Positions 30,718-39,773 of a stretch of DNA of 42,575 nucleotides are shown piece by piece. The position numbers and the translations under genes are program-made. The notes beneath the pieces were generated by a model. It was not told the origin of the DNA. It saw only the letters and a list, made by a program, of their open reading frames with translations, and did not search any database. The DNA lies in contig CAMDZW010000032.1 of assembly GCA_945911015.1 (NCBI GenBank), forward strand, positions 1 to 42,575, given 5' to 3'. Position 1 is the first letter of the stretch. Every line of letters starts with the position of its first letter. The stretch is from an uncultured Propionibacteriaceae bacterium. Its GTDB lineage: Bacteria > Actinomycetota > Actinomycetes > Propionibacteriales > Propionibacteriaceae.

Positions 30718-32199
30718 ATGGATGTCGAGACCCTCTCCCGGTGGCAGTTCGGGATCACGACCGTGTACCACTTCTTCTTCGTGCCGATCACGATCGGGAT
30801 GTCGATGCTGGTCGCCGTCCTGCAGACCCTGTGGGTGCGGACCGGCAAGGAGCGCTATCTGAAGCTGACCAAGTTCTACGGCAAGCTTTTCCTGATCAAC
30901 TTTGCGCTCGGGGTCGCCACCGGCATCGTGCAGGAGTTCCAGTTCGGCATGAACTGGTCGGAGTACTCCCGCTTCGTCGGCGACATCTTCGGCGCACCGC
31001 TGGCCCTGGAGGGCCTGCTCGCCTTCTTCCTCGAGTCCACCTTCCTGGGGCTGTGGATCTTCGGGTGGGACCGGATCCCGCGCAAGCTGCACCTGATGTC
31101 GATCTGGTTGGCCGCGATCGGCACCTGGCTGAGCGCCGCCTTCATCCTCGCGGCGAACTCGTGGATGCAGAACCCAGTCGGGTTCACCGTCGATGTCGAA
31201 CGGGGCCGAGCCGAGCTCACCGACTTCGTCGCGGTGCTGACCAACCCGGTCCTGCTGGTCACGTTCCCGCACCAGATCCTGGCCTGCCTGATGACAGCCG
31301 GTGCCCTGGTGGCCGCCATCGCCGGCTGGCACATGTGGCGGTTGGCCCGTGCCGAACGCGACACCACCGCTGATCCGACCGAGGAGATCGCCACCCACCG
31401 CTGGGCGCTGCGTTTCGGGGCGGGCGTCATGGCTGTCGCCGGACTCGGCGTGATCATCTCCGGAGACCTGCAGGGCAAGGTGATGTATGAGGTCCAGCCG
31501 ATGAAGATGGCTGCCGCCGAGGCCCTGTACGAGAGTGAGTCACCTGCGGCATTCTCCCTGTTCACCGTCGGCACCCTGGACGGCAGCGAGGAAATCTTCT
31601 CGGTCAAGGCGACCCACATCCTGTCCTTCCTGGCCACCGGAACCCTCGACGGGGAGGTGGTCGGCATCAATCCGCTGAACCAGGAGTACCGCGAGATCTA
31701 CCATGCCCAACTGGCCGAGATCTACGGGCCCGAGGTGGTGGACCAGATGCCGGCCTTCAACCCCAACATCGCCGTCACCTACTGGAGCTTCCGGTTGATG
31801 ATGGGTCTGGGGATCGTCTGCCTGCTGATCGGCATGGCCACTGTCTGGTTCACCCGCAGGGGAAAGTTGCCGCCGACCTCGCGGTTGTGGTTGCCGATGA
31901 TGGTGGCCTTCCCCCTCGCCCCTCTGCTGGCGAACTCCTTCGGCTGGATCTTCACCGAGATGGGACGTCAACCCTGGTTGGTGTTCGGGCTGATGCCGAC
32001 CTTCACCGGCGTCTCGCCGGGGACCTCGATGGCCGACATCATCATCTCGTTGTCAGTCTTCACCGTGATCTACGGCGTCCTCGGAGTGATCGAGGTCCGT
32101 CTGCTGTTGAAGTACATCCGGGCCGGCCTGCCCGATGTCTCTGCCCAGGAGCCCTCCACCACGGACTCCGAGGACGAGCCGTTGAGCTTCGCGTACTGA
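30718..32199 (+). CDS. cydA: Cytochrome bd ubiquinol/menaquinol oxidase subunit I
   Basis: A 493-aa membrane subunit carrying the quinol site and hemes b558, b595 and d. The N-terminal TTVYHFFFVPITIG has the conserved heme-ligand His. LESTFLGLWIFGWDR, FPHQILAC and GRQPWLVFG are family signatures. The length fits the short Q-loop class. The ATG at 30718 is chosen because it begins the conserved N-terminus and lies 7 nt after TACCTT, predicting a leaderless mRNA; the frame open from 30682 runs through the operator boxes. First gene of cydA-cydB-cydDC. Confidence 0.96.
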   Translation: MDVETLSRWQFGITTVYHFFFVPITIGMSMLVAVLQTLWVRTGKERYLKLTKFYGKLFLINFALGVATGIVQEFQFGMNWSEYSRFVGDIFGAPLALEGLLAFFLESTFLGLWIFGWDRIPRKLHLMSIWLAAIGTWLSAAFILAANSWMQNPVGFTVDVERGRAELTDFVAVLTNPVLLVTFPHQILACLMTAGALVAAIAGWHMWRLARAERDTTADPTEEIATHRWALRFGAGVMAVAGLGVIISGDLQGKVMYEVQPMKMAAAEALYESESPAAFSLFTVGTLDGSEEIFSVKATHILSFLATGTLDGEVVGINPLNQEYREIYHAQLAEIYGPEVVDQMPAFNPNIAVTYWSFRLMMGLGIVCLLIGMATVWFTRRGKLPPTSRLWLPMMVAFPLAPLLANSFGWIFTEMGRQPWLVFGLMPTFTGVSPGTSMADIIISLSVFTVIYGVLGVIEVRLLLKYIRAGLPDVSAQEPSTTDSEDEPLSFAY

Positions 32200-32215
32200 G
32201 AGGACAAGAACACCG

Positions 32216-33313
32216 ATGACAACGCTCATGACCCCGATGACCACGCTCATTGCGATGGAGGTCGCTGCGGCACCGTCAACCCTGCAGGTCGTCTGGTTCT
32301 GCCTGGTCGCGGTGCTCTTCCTGGGCTATTTCGTCCTGGAGGGCTTCGACTTCGGGGTCGGCATGTTGCTGCCGGTCCTGGCCCGGGATGAGAAGGAGCG
32401 CCGGGTGATGATCAATACGATCGGCCCGGTCTGGGACGGCAACGAGGTGTGGGTGCTGGTCGCCGGTGGCGCCATGTTCGCGGCCTTCCCCGAGTGGTAT
32501 GCGACCCTGTTCAGCGGCTTCTACCTGCCCCTGTTGTTGATCCTGGTCGGCCTGATCGTCCGGGCGGTCGCCTTCGAGTACCGCAGCAAACGTGACGATG
32601 CCCAGTGGCGTCGGCGATGGGACTGGTGCATCATCGCCGGCTCGGTACTGCCGGCTCTGCTGTGGGGTGTCGCCTTCGGCAACATCGTCCGCGGTGTGCC
32701 CCTCGATGCCAACCACACCTACACCGGCTCACTGCTCACCCTGCTGAATCCCTTTGCCCTGTTGGCCGGTCTGGTGATGGTCGGGCTGTTCCTGACCCAC
32801 GGCGCGGTGTTCATTGCGCTGAAGACCCTGGGAGACATCCGCGGCCGGGCTCGCCGGCTGGCCGGCCGCGTGGGTCTGGCGACAGCGGTCGCACTCGTGG
32901 GCCTGGCGACCTGGCACAATCTCGCCCTCGCCAACACCGCTCTGGTGTGGATGCCCACCGGGATCGCTGCCGTCGGCCTGCTGTTCGGACTGCTGGCGAA
33001 CCGGGTGGGTCGCGAAGGGTGGGCCTTCGTCGGCACCGCGTTGACGATCTTCGGTCTGGTGATCACTCTCTTCGGTGGCCTTTTCCCCGATGTGATGCCG
33101 GCCAGCAACAACCCTGCCCATGGCCTCACCGTGGTCAATGCCTCCTCGACCCCGTACACCTTGACGATCATGACGTGGGCGGCCGCGATCGCCACCCCGG
33201 TGGTGCTGGCCTACCAGGGTTGGACCTATTGGATCTTCCGCAAGCGGATCGGGGTGCACCACATCCCGGACCCCACGCCGGAATCAGCTGTCCCTCAAGG
33301 ATCCCGGACGTGA
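32216..33313 (+). CDS. cydB: Cytochrome bd oxidase subunit II
   Basis: A 365-aa membrane partner of CydA. Conserved features are LEGFDFGVGMLLP, the GPVWDGNEVWVL motif and FYLPLLLILVGLIVRAVAFEYR. About nine helices are apparent. The start at 32216 has AGAGGA rather far upstream (about 12 nt). In-frame ATGs at 32228, 32237 and 32255 could also serve, and the conserved sequence begins only near residue 20. The gap to cydA is 16 bp. The stop overlaps the GTG of cydDC by 4 bp. Confidence 0.96.
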   Translation: MTTLMTPMTTLIAMEVAAAPSTLQVVWFCLVAVLFLGYFVLEGFDFGVGMLLPVLARDEKERRVMINTIGPVWDGNEVWVLVAGGAMFAAFPEWYATLFSGFYLPLLLILVGLIVRAVAFEYRSKRDDAQWRRRWDWCIIAGSVLPALLWGVAFGNIVRGVPLDANHTYTGSLLTLLNPFALLAGLVMVGLFLTHGAVFIALKTLGDIRGRARRLAGRVGLATAVALVGLATWHNLALANTALVWMPTGIAAVGLLFGLLANRVGREGWAFVGTALTIFGLVITLFGGLFPDVMPASNNPAHGLTVVNASSTPYTLTIMTWAAAIATPVVLAYQGWTYWIFRKRIGVHHIPDPTPESAVPQGSRT

Positions 33314-36300
33314 CCGGACCCATCGACCCACGCCTGCTGCGCCGCTCCCGGGCCACCCGTCGCCAGCTGGTGGCGACCGTGGTGATCGGGCTGGCACAGA
33401 CCGTGGCGATCGTGGCGCAAGCTTGGTTGATCGCCACCAGCGTGGTGACGATCGTCGGCGGTTCGGGTCTGTCCGACGACCTGCTGCGACGACTCAGTCT
33501 GCTCGCTGCCGTGGTGGCGGTACGGTCAGCTCTGGCCTGGCTGCAACAGTGGAGCGGGCATCGCGCCTCGGCCGCAGTGAAGTCACAGCTGCGCACCGAT
33601 GTGATGGCGGCCCGACTCGCTCGTCCCTACGACGCCGAGGTCTCCCAGGGTCGGCTCACGGTCCTGGTCGGGCAGGGACTCGATGCGCTGGACGGTTGGT
33701 ATGCCCGATTCCTGCCCCAGTTGGTGTTGGGCATCCTCGCCCCGCTGGTGGTGGTCGTCCTGATCGGGGTGGTGGACCCACTGTCGGCGGTGATCGTCGT
33801 GATCACCCTGCCACTGATCCCGCTGTTCATGGTGCTGGTCGGGTGGGCGACCCAGCGGCAGCTGGACCGGAGATGGCGGGCCAATGCTGTGCTGGGGCAT
33901 CGGTTCGCTGATCTGGTCGCCGGTCTGACCACGTTGCAGTTGTTCGGCCGGGCACGGTCCCAGGGACGTGGACTGGTGCACACCGAGAGCCGCCACCGGA
34001 CCGAGACGATGCGCACCCTGCGCGTGGCCTTCCTGTCGGCTCTGGTGTTGGAGTTGTTGGCGACCCTGTCGGTGGCGCTGGTGGCCGTGACGGTCGGGTT
34101 GCGGGTGGTCGATGCACAGATGGCACTCCTGCCGGCCCTGTTCGTGCTCGTACTGGCACCCGAGGCGTTCCTGCCCTTGCGTCAGGTCGGTGTGCACTAC
34201 CACGACGCGGCTGACGGGATGGCTGCTGCCGAGGAGGCCTTCACGATCATCGAGCGGGCCGAGTCCTCGGCCGGCGAACCCTCACAGATCCCTGCTGTGC
34301 AACGGGTCCAACTGGATCAGGTGACTTCTGACCGTACGGGATCGGTGTCGGCCCAGTTCTGCCGCGGCGAGGTCACGGTGATCGTGGGAGCCTCCGGCAG
34401 CGGGAAGACCACTGCGCTGCGGATGCTCATGGGCTGGCTGTCTCCGACCTCAGGTGCAGTGTTGCTCGACGGGGTGCCGTTGGGTGCAGACAATGCCGCA
34501 GCCTGGCGGCGCCAGGTGGCGTGGGTGTCGCAGGACCCGGCGCTGGTGCCGGGCACCGTGGCCGAGAACATCATCTTCGGCACTGGCGCCACCGCGGACC
34601 AGGCACGGGAGGCCCTGGATCGTTGTGGTGGTGGGGAAATCCCGACCGATCTCGTGATCGGGGACGACAACCACGGGTTGTCGATCGGGCAGCGTCGTCG
34701 GGTGGCGCTGGCCCGGGCGCTGGTGCGGATCGACCAGGGGGCAGGCTGGCTGGTCCTGGACGAGCCGACCGCCGGACTGGATGCCGAGACCGAGGCGGCC
34801 GTGGTCGCTGGCCTGCCGCAGGGGATCGGGGTGATTCTGGTCAGTCATCGCCCCGCCGTCCTGGCCGCGGCAGATCGGGTCGTGGAGATCCTGGCTGTCC
34901 CCGCCCCGGCTACCACGGTGGCTCGCACCCCCGTCGCTTCCCCTGCTCCCGCTTCACCAGCGGAGGAGCCGGGACGGAGCCGGGCGCGGCTGTGGCTGGC
35001 GGTGCTGCTGGGCGTGCTGGCGGCCGGTTCGGGAGTGGCTCTGATCGGGACCGCGGGGTGGCTGTTGTCGCGGGCTGCCGAACATCCGCCAGTGCTGCAC
35101 CTGATGGTGGCGGTGACTCTGGTCCGCGCTTTCGGGGTCGGCAAGGGCGTGTTCCGATATGCCGAACGGTTGGTTGGCCACGAGGTCGCTTTGCGGGACC
35201 AGTCCGGGCGCCGGCTCTCAACCTATCGACAGCTGATGGACCGCGTGATCGCCGGCGACCTCGCGGCCCGTCGTCAGGACCTGGTGTCGCGGCTCACCCA
35301 GGACGTGGCGGCCAGTCTGGACCTCACGGTACGGGTGTTCCTGCCCAGGGCGGTGGCGGTGGTGGTCGGATTGGCCGCGGTCACGGCCTTCTGGTCGGTG
35401 ACACCGGCGGCCGGTGTCGTCCTGGCGCTGGGTCTGATCGTGGCCGGGCTGGTCGGTCCATGGCTCGGTGACCGACTGACGCGTCACGGTCAGCAGCGGC
35501 TCTCCACCGCCCAGGCGGAGTTGGCCGAGTCGACGGGTCGGATCCACCGTTTGGCCCCCGAGCTGAATGCCCACCAACGCAGTGCCGAGCAGTTGGCCGA
35601 GCTGGCCGCCCGGGACCGGGAGCTGCGCCAGATCGAGCAGCACGCTGCCTCGGCGACCGGTGTGGGTGCGGCTGTCCAGGTGGGCGCTCTCGGTCTGGCC
35701 GGGTTGGTGGCGCTGGTCCTTGCTGCTCCGGCCGTGTCCGAGGGACAGATCGCGGCCACGCTGGTGGCGGTCCTGGCCCTCGTCCCGTTGGCCCTGCTGG
35801 ATGTGGTGCAGCCCCTGACCACCGCGGCCCTGGCCCGCCGAGCAGGCGGTGCCGCACTGGCCCGGGTCGAGCGACTGGGGGCGACCCTGCCGACGGTCGC
35901 TGCCGCCCGGGTGAGTGATCAGACCCCCCGCACCCTGGCCGCGGTGGAGCTCGACGATGTTGCTGTCGGATGGCAACAGCCCGTGGCGCACGGGATCGAC
36001 CTCACCGTCACCGCGGGAGACCGGGTGGCGATCACCGGCCCCAGCGGAAGCGGCAAGACAACCCTGGCGCTGACTGTCGCCGGCCTGCTCGCACCACTGG
36101 CCGGGACGGTCCGCGTGCAGGGCCGGGTGGGCATGCTCAGCCAGGATGCCCACCTGTTCGACACGACCGTACGGGAGAACCTCCGCCTGGCTGCGCCCAA
36201 CGCTGATGACGCCACCTTGCACACCGCCCTGTCACGTGCCGGCCTGGACCTCGACCTGGACCGCCGCATCGGCGAGCACGGCGCCACTGTCTCCGGCGGC

Positions 36301-36555
36301 GAGGCCCGTCGGATTGCCCTGGCCCGACTCCTGCTGCGCGAGATCGATGTGGTGATCCTGGACGAACCGACCGAACACCTCGACGCCACCACCGCCGAGG
36401 CGCTGCTGGTCGACATCGACCGGCTGTGGCCGGACGCGGCGATGCTGGTGATCACCCACGATGCCGCGACCACGGCCGAGCTGCTGCACTGCCGCCAGTG
36501 GTGTCTTCCCGGCAGCCGGGAAGCTCTGGCGATCAGAGCTGGCGGGCCTGTTTGA
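33310..36555 (+). CDS. cydDC: Fused CydDC ABC exporter (bd oxidase assembly)
   Basis: A 1081-aa single polypeptide fusing CydD and CydC, the exporter of glutathione/cysteine-type thiols and/or a heme-handling factor needed for bd oxidase assembly. Half 1 (about residues 1-535) has Walker A GASGSGKTTA, a degenerate signature GLSIGQRRRVALARAL and Walker B LVLDEPTAGLD. A Pro/Ala-rich linker (APATTVARTPVASPAPASPA) leads to half 2 with Walker A GPSGSGKTTL, signature TVSGGEARRIALARLL and Walker B VVILDEPTEHLD. The GTG at 33310 overlapping the cydB stop begins VTGPIDPRLLRRS; sequence upstream in frame is antisense-like filler inside cydB. The 3' end overlaps the convergent peptidase gene by 23 bp. 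Confidence 0.94.
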   Translation: MTGPIDPRLLRRSRATRRQLVATVVIGLAQTVAIVAQAWLIATSVVTIVGGSGLSDDLLRRLSLLAAVVAVRSALAWLQQWSGHRASAAVKSQLRTDVMAARLARPYDAEVSQGRLTVLVGQGLDALDGWYARFLPQLVLGILAPLVVVVLIGVVDPLSAVIVVITLPLIPLFMVLVGWATQRQLDRRWRANAVLGHRFADLVAGLTTLQLFGRARSQGRGLVHTESRHRTETMRTLRVAFLSALVLELLATLSVALVAVTVGLRVVDAQMALLPALFVLVLAPEAFLPLRQVGVHYHDAADGMAAAEEAFTIIERAESSAGEPSQIPAVQRVQLDQVTSDRTGSVSAQFCRGEVTVIVGASGSGKTTALRMLMGWLSPTSGAVLLDGVPLGADNAAAWRRQVAWVSQDPALVPGTVAENIIFGTGATADQAREALDRCGGGEIPTDLVIGDDNHGLSIGQRRRVALARALVRIDQGAGWLVLDEPTAGLDAETEAAVVAGLPQGIGVILVSHRPAVLAAADRVVEILAVPAPATTVARTPVASPAPASPAEEPGRSRARLWLAVLLGVLAAGSGVALIGTAGWLLSRAAEHPPVLHLMVAVTLVRAFGVGKGVFRYAERLVGHEVALRDQSGRRLSTYRQLMDRVIAGDLAARRQDLVSRLTQDVAASLDLTVRVFLPRAVAVVVGLAAVTAFWSVTPAAGVVLALGLIVAGLVGPWLGDRLTRHGQQRLSTAQAELAESTGRIHRLAPELNAHQRSAEQLAELAARDRELRQIEQHAASATGVGAAVQVGALGLAGLVALVLAAPAVSEGQIAATLVAVLALVPLALLDVVQPLTTAALARRAGGAALARVERLGATLPTVAAARVSDQTPRTLAAVELDDVAVGWQQPVAHGIDLTVTAGDRVAITGPSGSGKTTLALTVAGLLAPLAGTVRVQGRVGMLSQDAHLFDTTVRENLRLAAPNADDATLHTALSRAGLDLDLDRRIGEHGATVSGGEARRIALARLLLREIDVVILDEPTEHLDATTAEALLVDIDRLWPDAAMLVITHDAATTAELLHCRQWCLPGSREALAIRAGGPV

Positions 36556-38272
36556 GCAGCCAGTTCGGTTCCTCGGGCCGGGCCTGGTCGCGGGCAGCTG
36601 CCCGCTCGTACCGGTCGAAGGCGCCGACCAGCCCGAACACCTCACTGTCACCGGGCAGCGGTGTCGTGGTGCACAGGGTCATGTCATCGGGCACCACGTC
36701 GTCGAACAGGAAGGCGTCGGCAATGTCCTCGACGCAGGGCGAGGGTCCACCGATGTAGAGCCCATGCTGTCCCTCGTTGGCGACCATCACCATGACGGTC
36801 TGACGCCTGGTCGCGCGATGGCTGTCGAGTGCTCCCTCGGCGCCGGTCGCGGGGTCCCCCTCCCCCTGGATCATCAGCAGGGTGGGTGATTCCCGCAGGT
36901 CGATGCGTCGAGGATGCTGCTGGTAGGGCCAGTGCGCGCACGGCGGGATGGTGTTGTAGTAGCCGATGAAGCTGTACTTGCGGGTGTGGCTGTCCGCCTC
37001 GGCCAGATAGGCCGCATCGCCACTGGGATAAGCGGTGTCGTTGCAGCGCACCACCATGCCGAGCGCGCCGAGATCGACCATCTCCCCCTCGGAACTCGCG
37101 GCGGCCGCCCGTGCCTGGTGGATCGCCTCACTCGGAGTGCGGGTCGCTGTGTCGCCGAGCTCGGCAATCGTGGCCAGAGCATCCGGATCCGGGTCGCCTT
37201 CGGCGAAGGCCACGTCCTGGTAGGCAAGGATCAGGTTCCCGGCGTCGATGAATCCCGAGTTGGTGTAGATCGCGTTGAGGATGTCGCCGTCGAGGGCATA
37301 GCCGGGTGGCGTGTCGAGGCCGGCCTTGGTGTTGGCGACCAGCTTGGCGCGGATCTGCTCGTACGTCGCCTCGACTGCTTCGGCGGTGTCACCGAGTCCC
37401 CAGACCGCATCATGACGAGCCAGCCAGGGGAACAGCATCTGGTCACGACGCCGCTGGAAGGTCTTCGAGTCGGCCTGTTCGTTGGCGCGCATGTCCTCGA
37501 CCCAGTTCATGTTGGAGTCCAGGATGAATTGGCCGACCCGGTCGGGATAGGTGTCGGCATACCACGTGCCGAGCCAGGTCCCGTACGAGTATCCGATGTA
37601 GTTGAGCTCGTCGGCATCGAGGAGGGCCCGCAGGAAGTCCAGGTCGTACACGGTCTGCTGGGTGTTGACGAACTGACTGAACTCGGTCGCCGAACAGGCC
37701 TCGGCATAGGCCTTGGCCTCGGCAATCTCCACAGCATGGGTGGCTGTCGTGCGCTCGCGGTAGTCGGCGACGACCGGGATCGCATTGAGCTCGTCGACAT
37801 CGATGAGGCACTGCACATTGGTCGAATCGCCGAAGCCGCGCGGGTCGAAGCCGACCAGATCGTAGTCGCTGAACAGCTGCGGCTTGGAGATGGCCAGGGC
37901 GGCAGACAGGGTCAGCCCGGCGCCACCGGGTCCGCCGGGGTTGGTGGCCAGGAGGCCCTTCGACTCACCGGTTGCTTCGGAGTGAGCAACGGCGAGGGTG
38001 ATGTCGGGGTGGTCGTCCGGGTTCTCCCAGTCCATGGGGACGGTGATCGAGGCACAGTTGGTGGTCGGTGCACCCTCGTACAGGTCCTTGACGGTGCCGT
38101 CGAAGGAACAAGGCGCCCAATCGACTGTCTGGTCGAGATAGCGCTGCGGGATCGTCACCGGTCCCGGTTCCCCGGTGGCGGGTGGGCGCGCCTCGGCGAC
38201 CGCAAGCGTCCCGGCAGTCATTGCCACGGTCGCGGCCAGGGCGAGCACTGCCCGGGTGAGTCGGCGGTTCAT
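36533..38272 (-). CDS. Secreted tripeptidyl-aminopeptidase-like alpha/beta hydrolase
   Basis: A 579-aa exported serine peptidase of the SlpD/Tap type (S33). The signal peptide is MNRRLTRAVLALAATVAMTAG with cleavage near AEARP. The oxyanion region is NPGGPGGAGL, the nucleophile is in GYSYGTWLG, the catalytic Asp in IQGEGDPATG, and the His in NEGQHGLYIGG, within the C-terminal TAP-like domain. It would trim tripeptides from extracellular peptides. The ATG at 38272 has AGGAGA 5-6 nt upstream and is preferred over the codon at 38293. Confidence 0.93.
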   Translation of the reverse strand: MNRRLTRAVLALAATVAMTAGTLAVAEARPPATGEPGPVTIPQRYLDQTVDWAPCSFDGTVKDLYEGAPTTNCASITVPMDWENPDDHPDITLAVAHSEATGESKGLLATNPGGPGGAGLTLSAALAISKPQLFSDYDLVGFDPRGFGDSTNVQCLIDVDELNAIPVVADYRERTTATHAVEIAEAKAYAEACSATEFSQFVNTQQTVYDLDFLRALLDADELNYIGYSYGTWLGTWYADTYPDRVGQFILDSNMNWVEDMRANEQADSKTFQRRRDQMLFPWLARHDAVWGLGDTAEAVEATYEQIRAKLVANTKAGLDTPPGYALDGDILNAIYTNSGFIDAGNLILAYQDVAFAEGDPDPDALATIAELGDTATRTPSEAIHQARAAAASSEGEMVDLGALGMVVRCNDTAYPSGDAAYLAEADSHTRKYSFIGYYNTIPPCAHWPYQQHPRRIDLRESPTLLMIQGEGDPATGAEGALDSHRATRRQTVMVMVANEGQHGLYIGGPSPCVEDIADAFLFDDVVPDDMTLCTTTPLPGDSEVFGLVGAFDRYERAAARDQARPEEPNWLLKQARQL

Positions 38273-38361
38273 CTGGTCTCCTGTGATCGACAAGTGCGAT
38301 GGACGTTATCGGGTGCTCTCCTCATCAGGCAAGGGATCTGCCGGGAGGTCCACGAGGCGGT

Positions 38362-39189
38362 TCAGCGCGGCGTCTGCATCAACGCCATGGCGGCGTCCAG
38401 CATCTCGACGGTGAGTTTGCCGGTGAAGGTGTTCTGTTGGCTCACGTGGTAACACCCGATGAGCCGTACGGGACCGTGCCCGGTTTCGAGGGTGGTCACC
38501 ACGCCATGGCCGAACTTCGGCCGAGGGCGCGGCACCTGCCAGCCGATCCGGGTGGCGGCAGCGAACAGAGACTGCCAACCGATCACCCCGAGGGCGAGGA
38601 TCGATTCGAGCCGGTGGGCCGACAGCTCGAGCTCACGGTCGAGCCAGGCGCCACAGGTTGCCTTCTCCTGGGTGGTGGGTTTGTTGGCCGGTGGCGCACA
38701 GTGGACCGGGGCGGTGATCCGCAGGTCGGTGAGCTCGAGCCCGTCACCGGCCGCGACTGCGTCCGGACGATTGGCGAAGCCGGCTCGATGGAGCGCGGCG
38801 TAGAGCCATTCACCTGACCGGTCGCCGGTGAACATCCGCCCGGTGCGGTTGGCGCCGTGCGCGGCCGGGGCGAGTCCGACGATGACGTGGCGGGCATGCG
38901 GGTCGCCGAAGGCGGGCACCGGCCGCCCCCAATAGGGCTCGTGCCCGAAGGAGGCACGCCGATGGGCGGTGGCGACGTCCTCGCGCCAGCTGACCAGACG
39001 CGGACAGGCCCCACAGACGCTGGTCCGGGCGGCCAGATCAGACAGGTCCACGGCTTGGGCAGCCAGTTCCCGTACGGAATCAGGTCCAGTCGCGCACGGG
39101 GTGACGGGGGTGGCCGGGTCATCGGGCCAGCCGGATCCCGGCGGCACCGGCGAAGCGAACCGATCACCGGTGAGTGGGTGTGGATCCAT
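38362..39189 (-). CDS. Uracil-DNA glycosylase, family 5 (UdgB-like)
   Basis: A 275-aa base-excision enzyme. Motif A is [19 protein letters not shown], characteristic of family 5, which lacks the usual catalytic Asp/Asn. The iron-sulfur cysteines are seen as CGAC near residue 60 and a second pair in [18 protein letters not shown]. The C-terminal motif is [14 protein letters not shown]. It removes uracil and other deaminated bases from DNA. The ATG at 39189 gives the expected length; the frame reaching 39270 would run back through the divergent promoter. Confidence 0.93.
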   Translation of the reverse strand: MDPHPLTGDRFASPVPPGSGWPDDPATPVTPCATGPDSVRELAAQAVDLSDLAARTSVCGACPRLVSWREDVATAHRRASFGHEPYWGRPVPAFGDPHARHVIVGLAPAAHGANRTGRMFTGDRSGEWLYAALHRAGFANRPDAVAAGDGLELTDLRITAPVHCAPPANKPTTQEKATCGAWLDRELELSAHRLESILALGVIGWQSLFAAATRIGWQVPRPRPKFGHGVVTTLETGHGPVRLIGCYHVSQQNTFTGKLTVEMLDAAMALMQTPR

Positions 39190-39220
39190 GACCGCACACT
39201 CTATCGGCCACTCACTACGC

Positions 39221-39255
39221 TTGTACGCAACTACGTATTTATGTACGCTCGGGTC
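39221..39255 (+). promoter_or_regulatory. Promoter of the ArsR-like / hydrolase operon
   Basis: TTGTAC (39221-39226) and TACGCT (39244-39249) are separated by 17 bp, and the -10 ends 6 nt before the ATG at 39256, so a leaderless mRNA is predicted. TGTACGC is repeated at 39222 and 39242 (20-bp period) and may be the regulator's operator. Confidence 0.65.
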
Positions 39256-39750
39256 ATGTCCGAGCCACATCGATCCGTCGAAGAACGTCTCGCCGCCCTG
39301 GAGGCGGCCGTTGCCGCCCTCCAGGCCTCACCCCCTGAGCCGGAGACGTCGACGGGCGATCTGTGGGTGATCGACGGGCTGCGTGAGCGTGAGATCGCCG
39401 GTGTCGTGATGGCCGGACAGGTGGAGGTGCCCGACGCCGGACCGGTGATGTGGCAGGTGGCGCGCACTGCCGACGACCTCGCCCAGCGCAACTGGACCGA
39501 GTTCGCCGCCACCATCGATGCGCTGGCCCATCCGGTGCGACTGATGTTGATGCAGTTCATCCATCGCGGCATCCGCACCACCGCAGAACTGCAACAGCAA
39601 GAAGAGCTCGGGACCACCGGCCAGCTGCACCATCATCTCCGTCAGCTGGTCGCCGCTGGCTGGCTGACTTCACCACGACGTGGCCGCTACGAGGTGCCGC
39701 CCGAGCGGGTCGTGCCGCTGTTGACCGTCATGCTTGCCGCCATCCATTGA
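39256..39750 (+). CDS. ArsR-like winged-helix regulator
   Basis: A 164-aa protein. An N-terminal predicted coiled coil ([18 protein letters not shown]) is followed by a mid segment containing ERE and a short beta region. The C-terminal winged helix is [46 protein letters not shown]. The ATG at 39256 is chosen from the promoter geometry; the frame is open far upstream but antisense to the glycosylase gene. It is followed 23 bp later by the serine hydrolase, so it probably regulates that gene and itself. Ligand unknown; no metal-binding cysteines. Confidence 0.87.
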   Translation: MSEPHRSVEERLAALEAAVAALQASPPEPETSTGDLWVIDGLREREIAGVVMAGQVEVPDAGPVMWQVARTADDLAQRNWTEFAATIDALAHPVRLMLMQFIHRGIRTTAELQQQEELGTTGQLHHHLRQLVAAGWLTSPRRGRYEVPPERVVPLLTVMLAAIH

Positions 39751-39773
39751 TCCCCGAACCCCCACGGAGAACC

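Noticed and set aside
36914..38452. Long plus-strand open frame (about 512 codons)
   Set aside because: Antisense to the peptidase gene; the minus-strand product has signal peptide and catalytic motifs, while this frame shows no family pattern and is a high-GC shadow.
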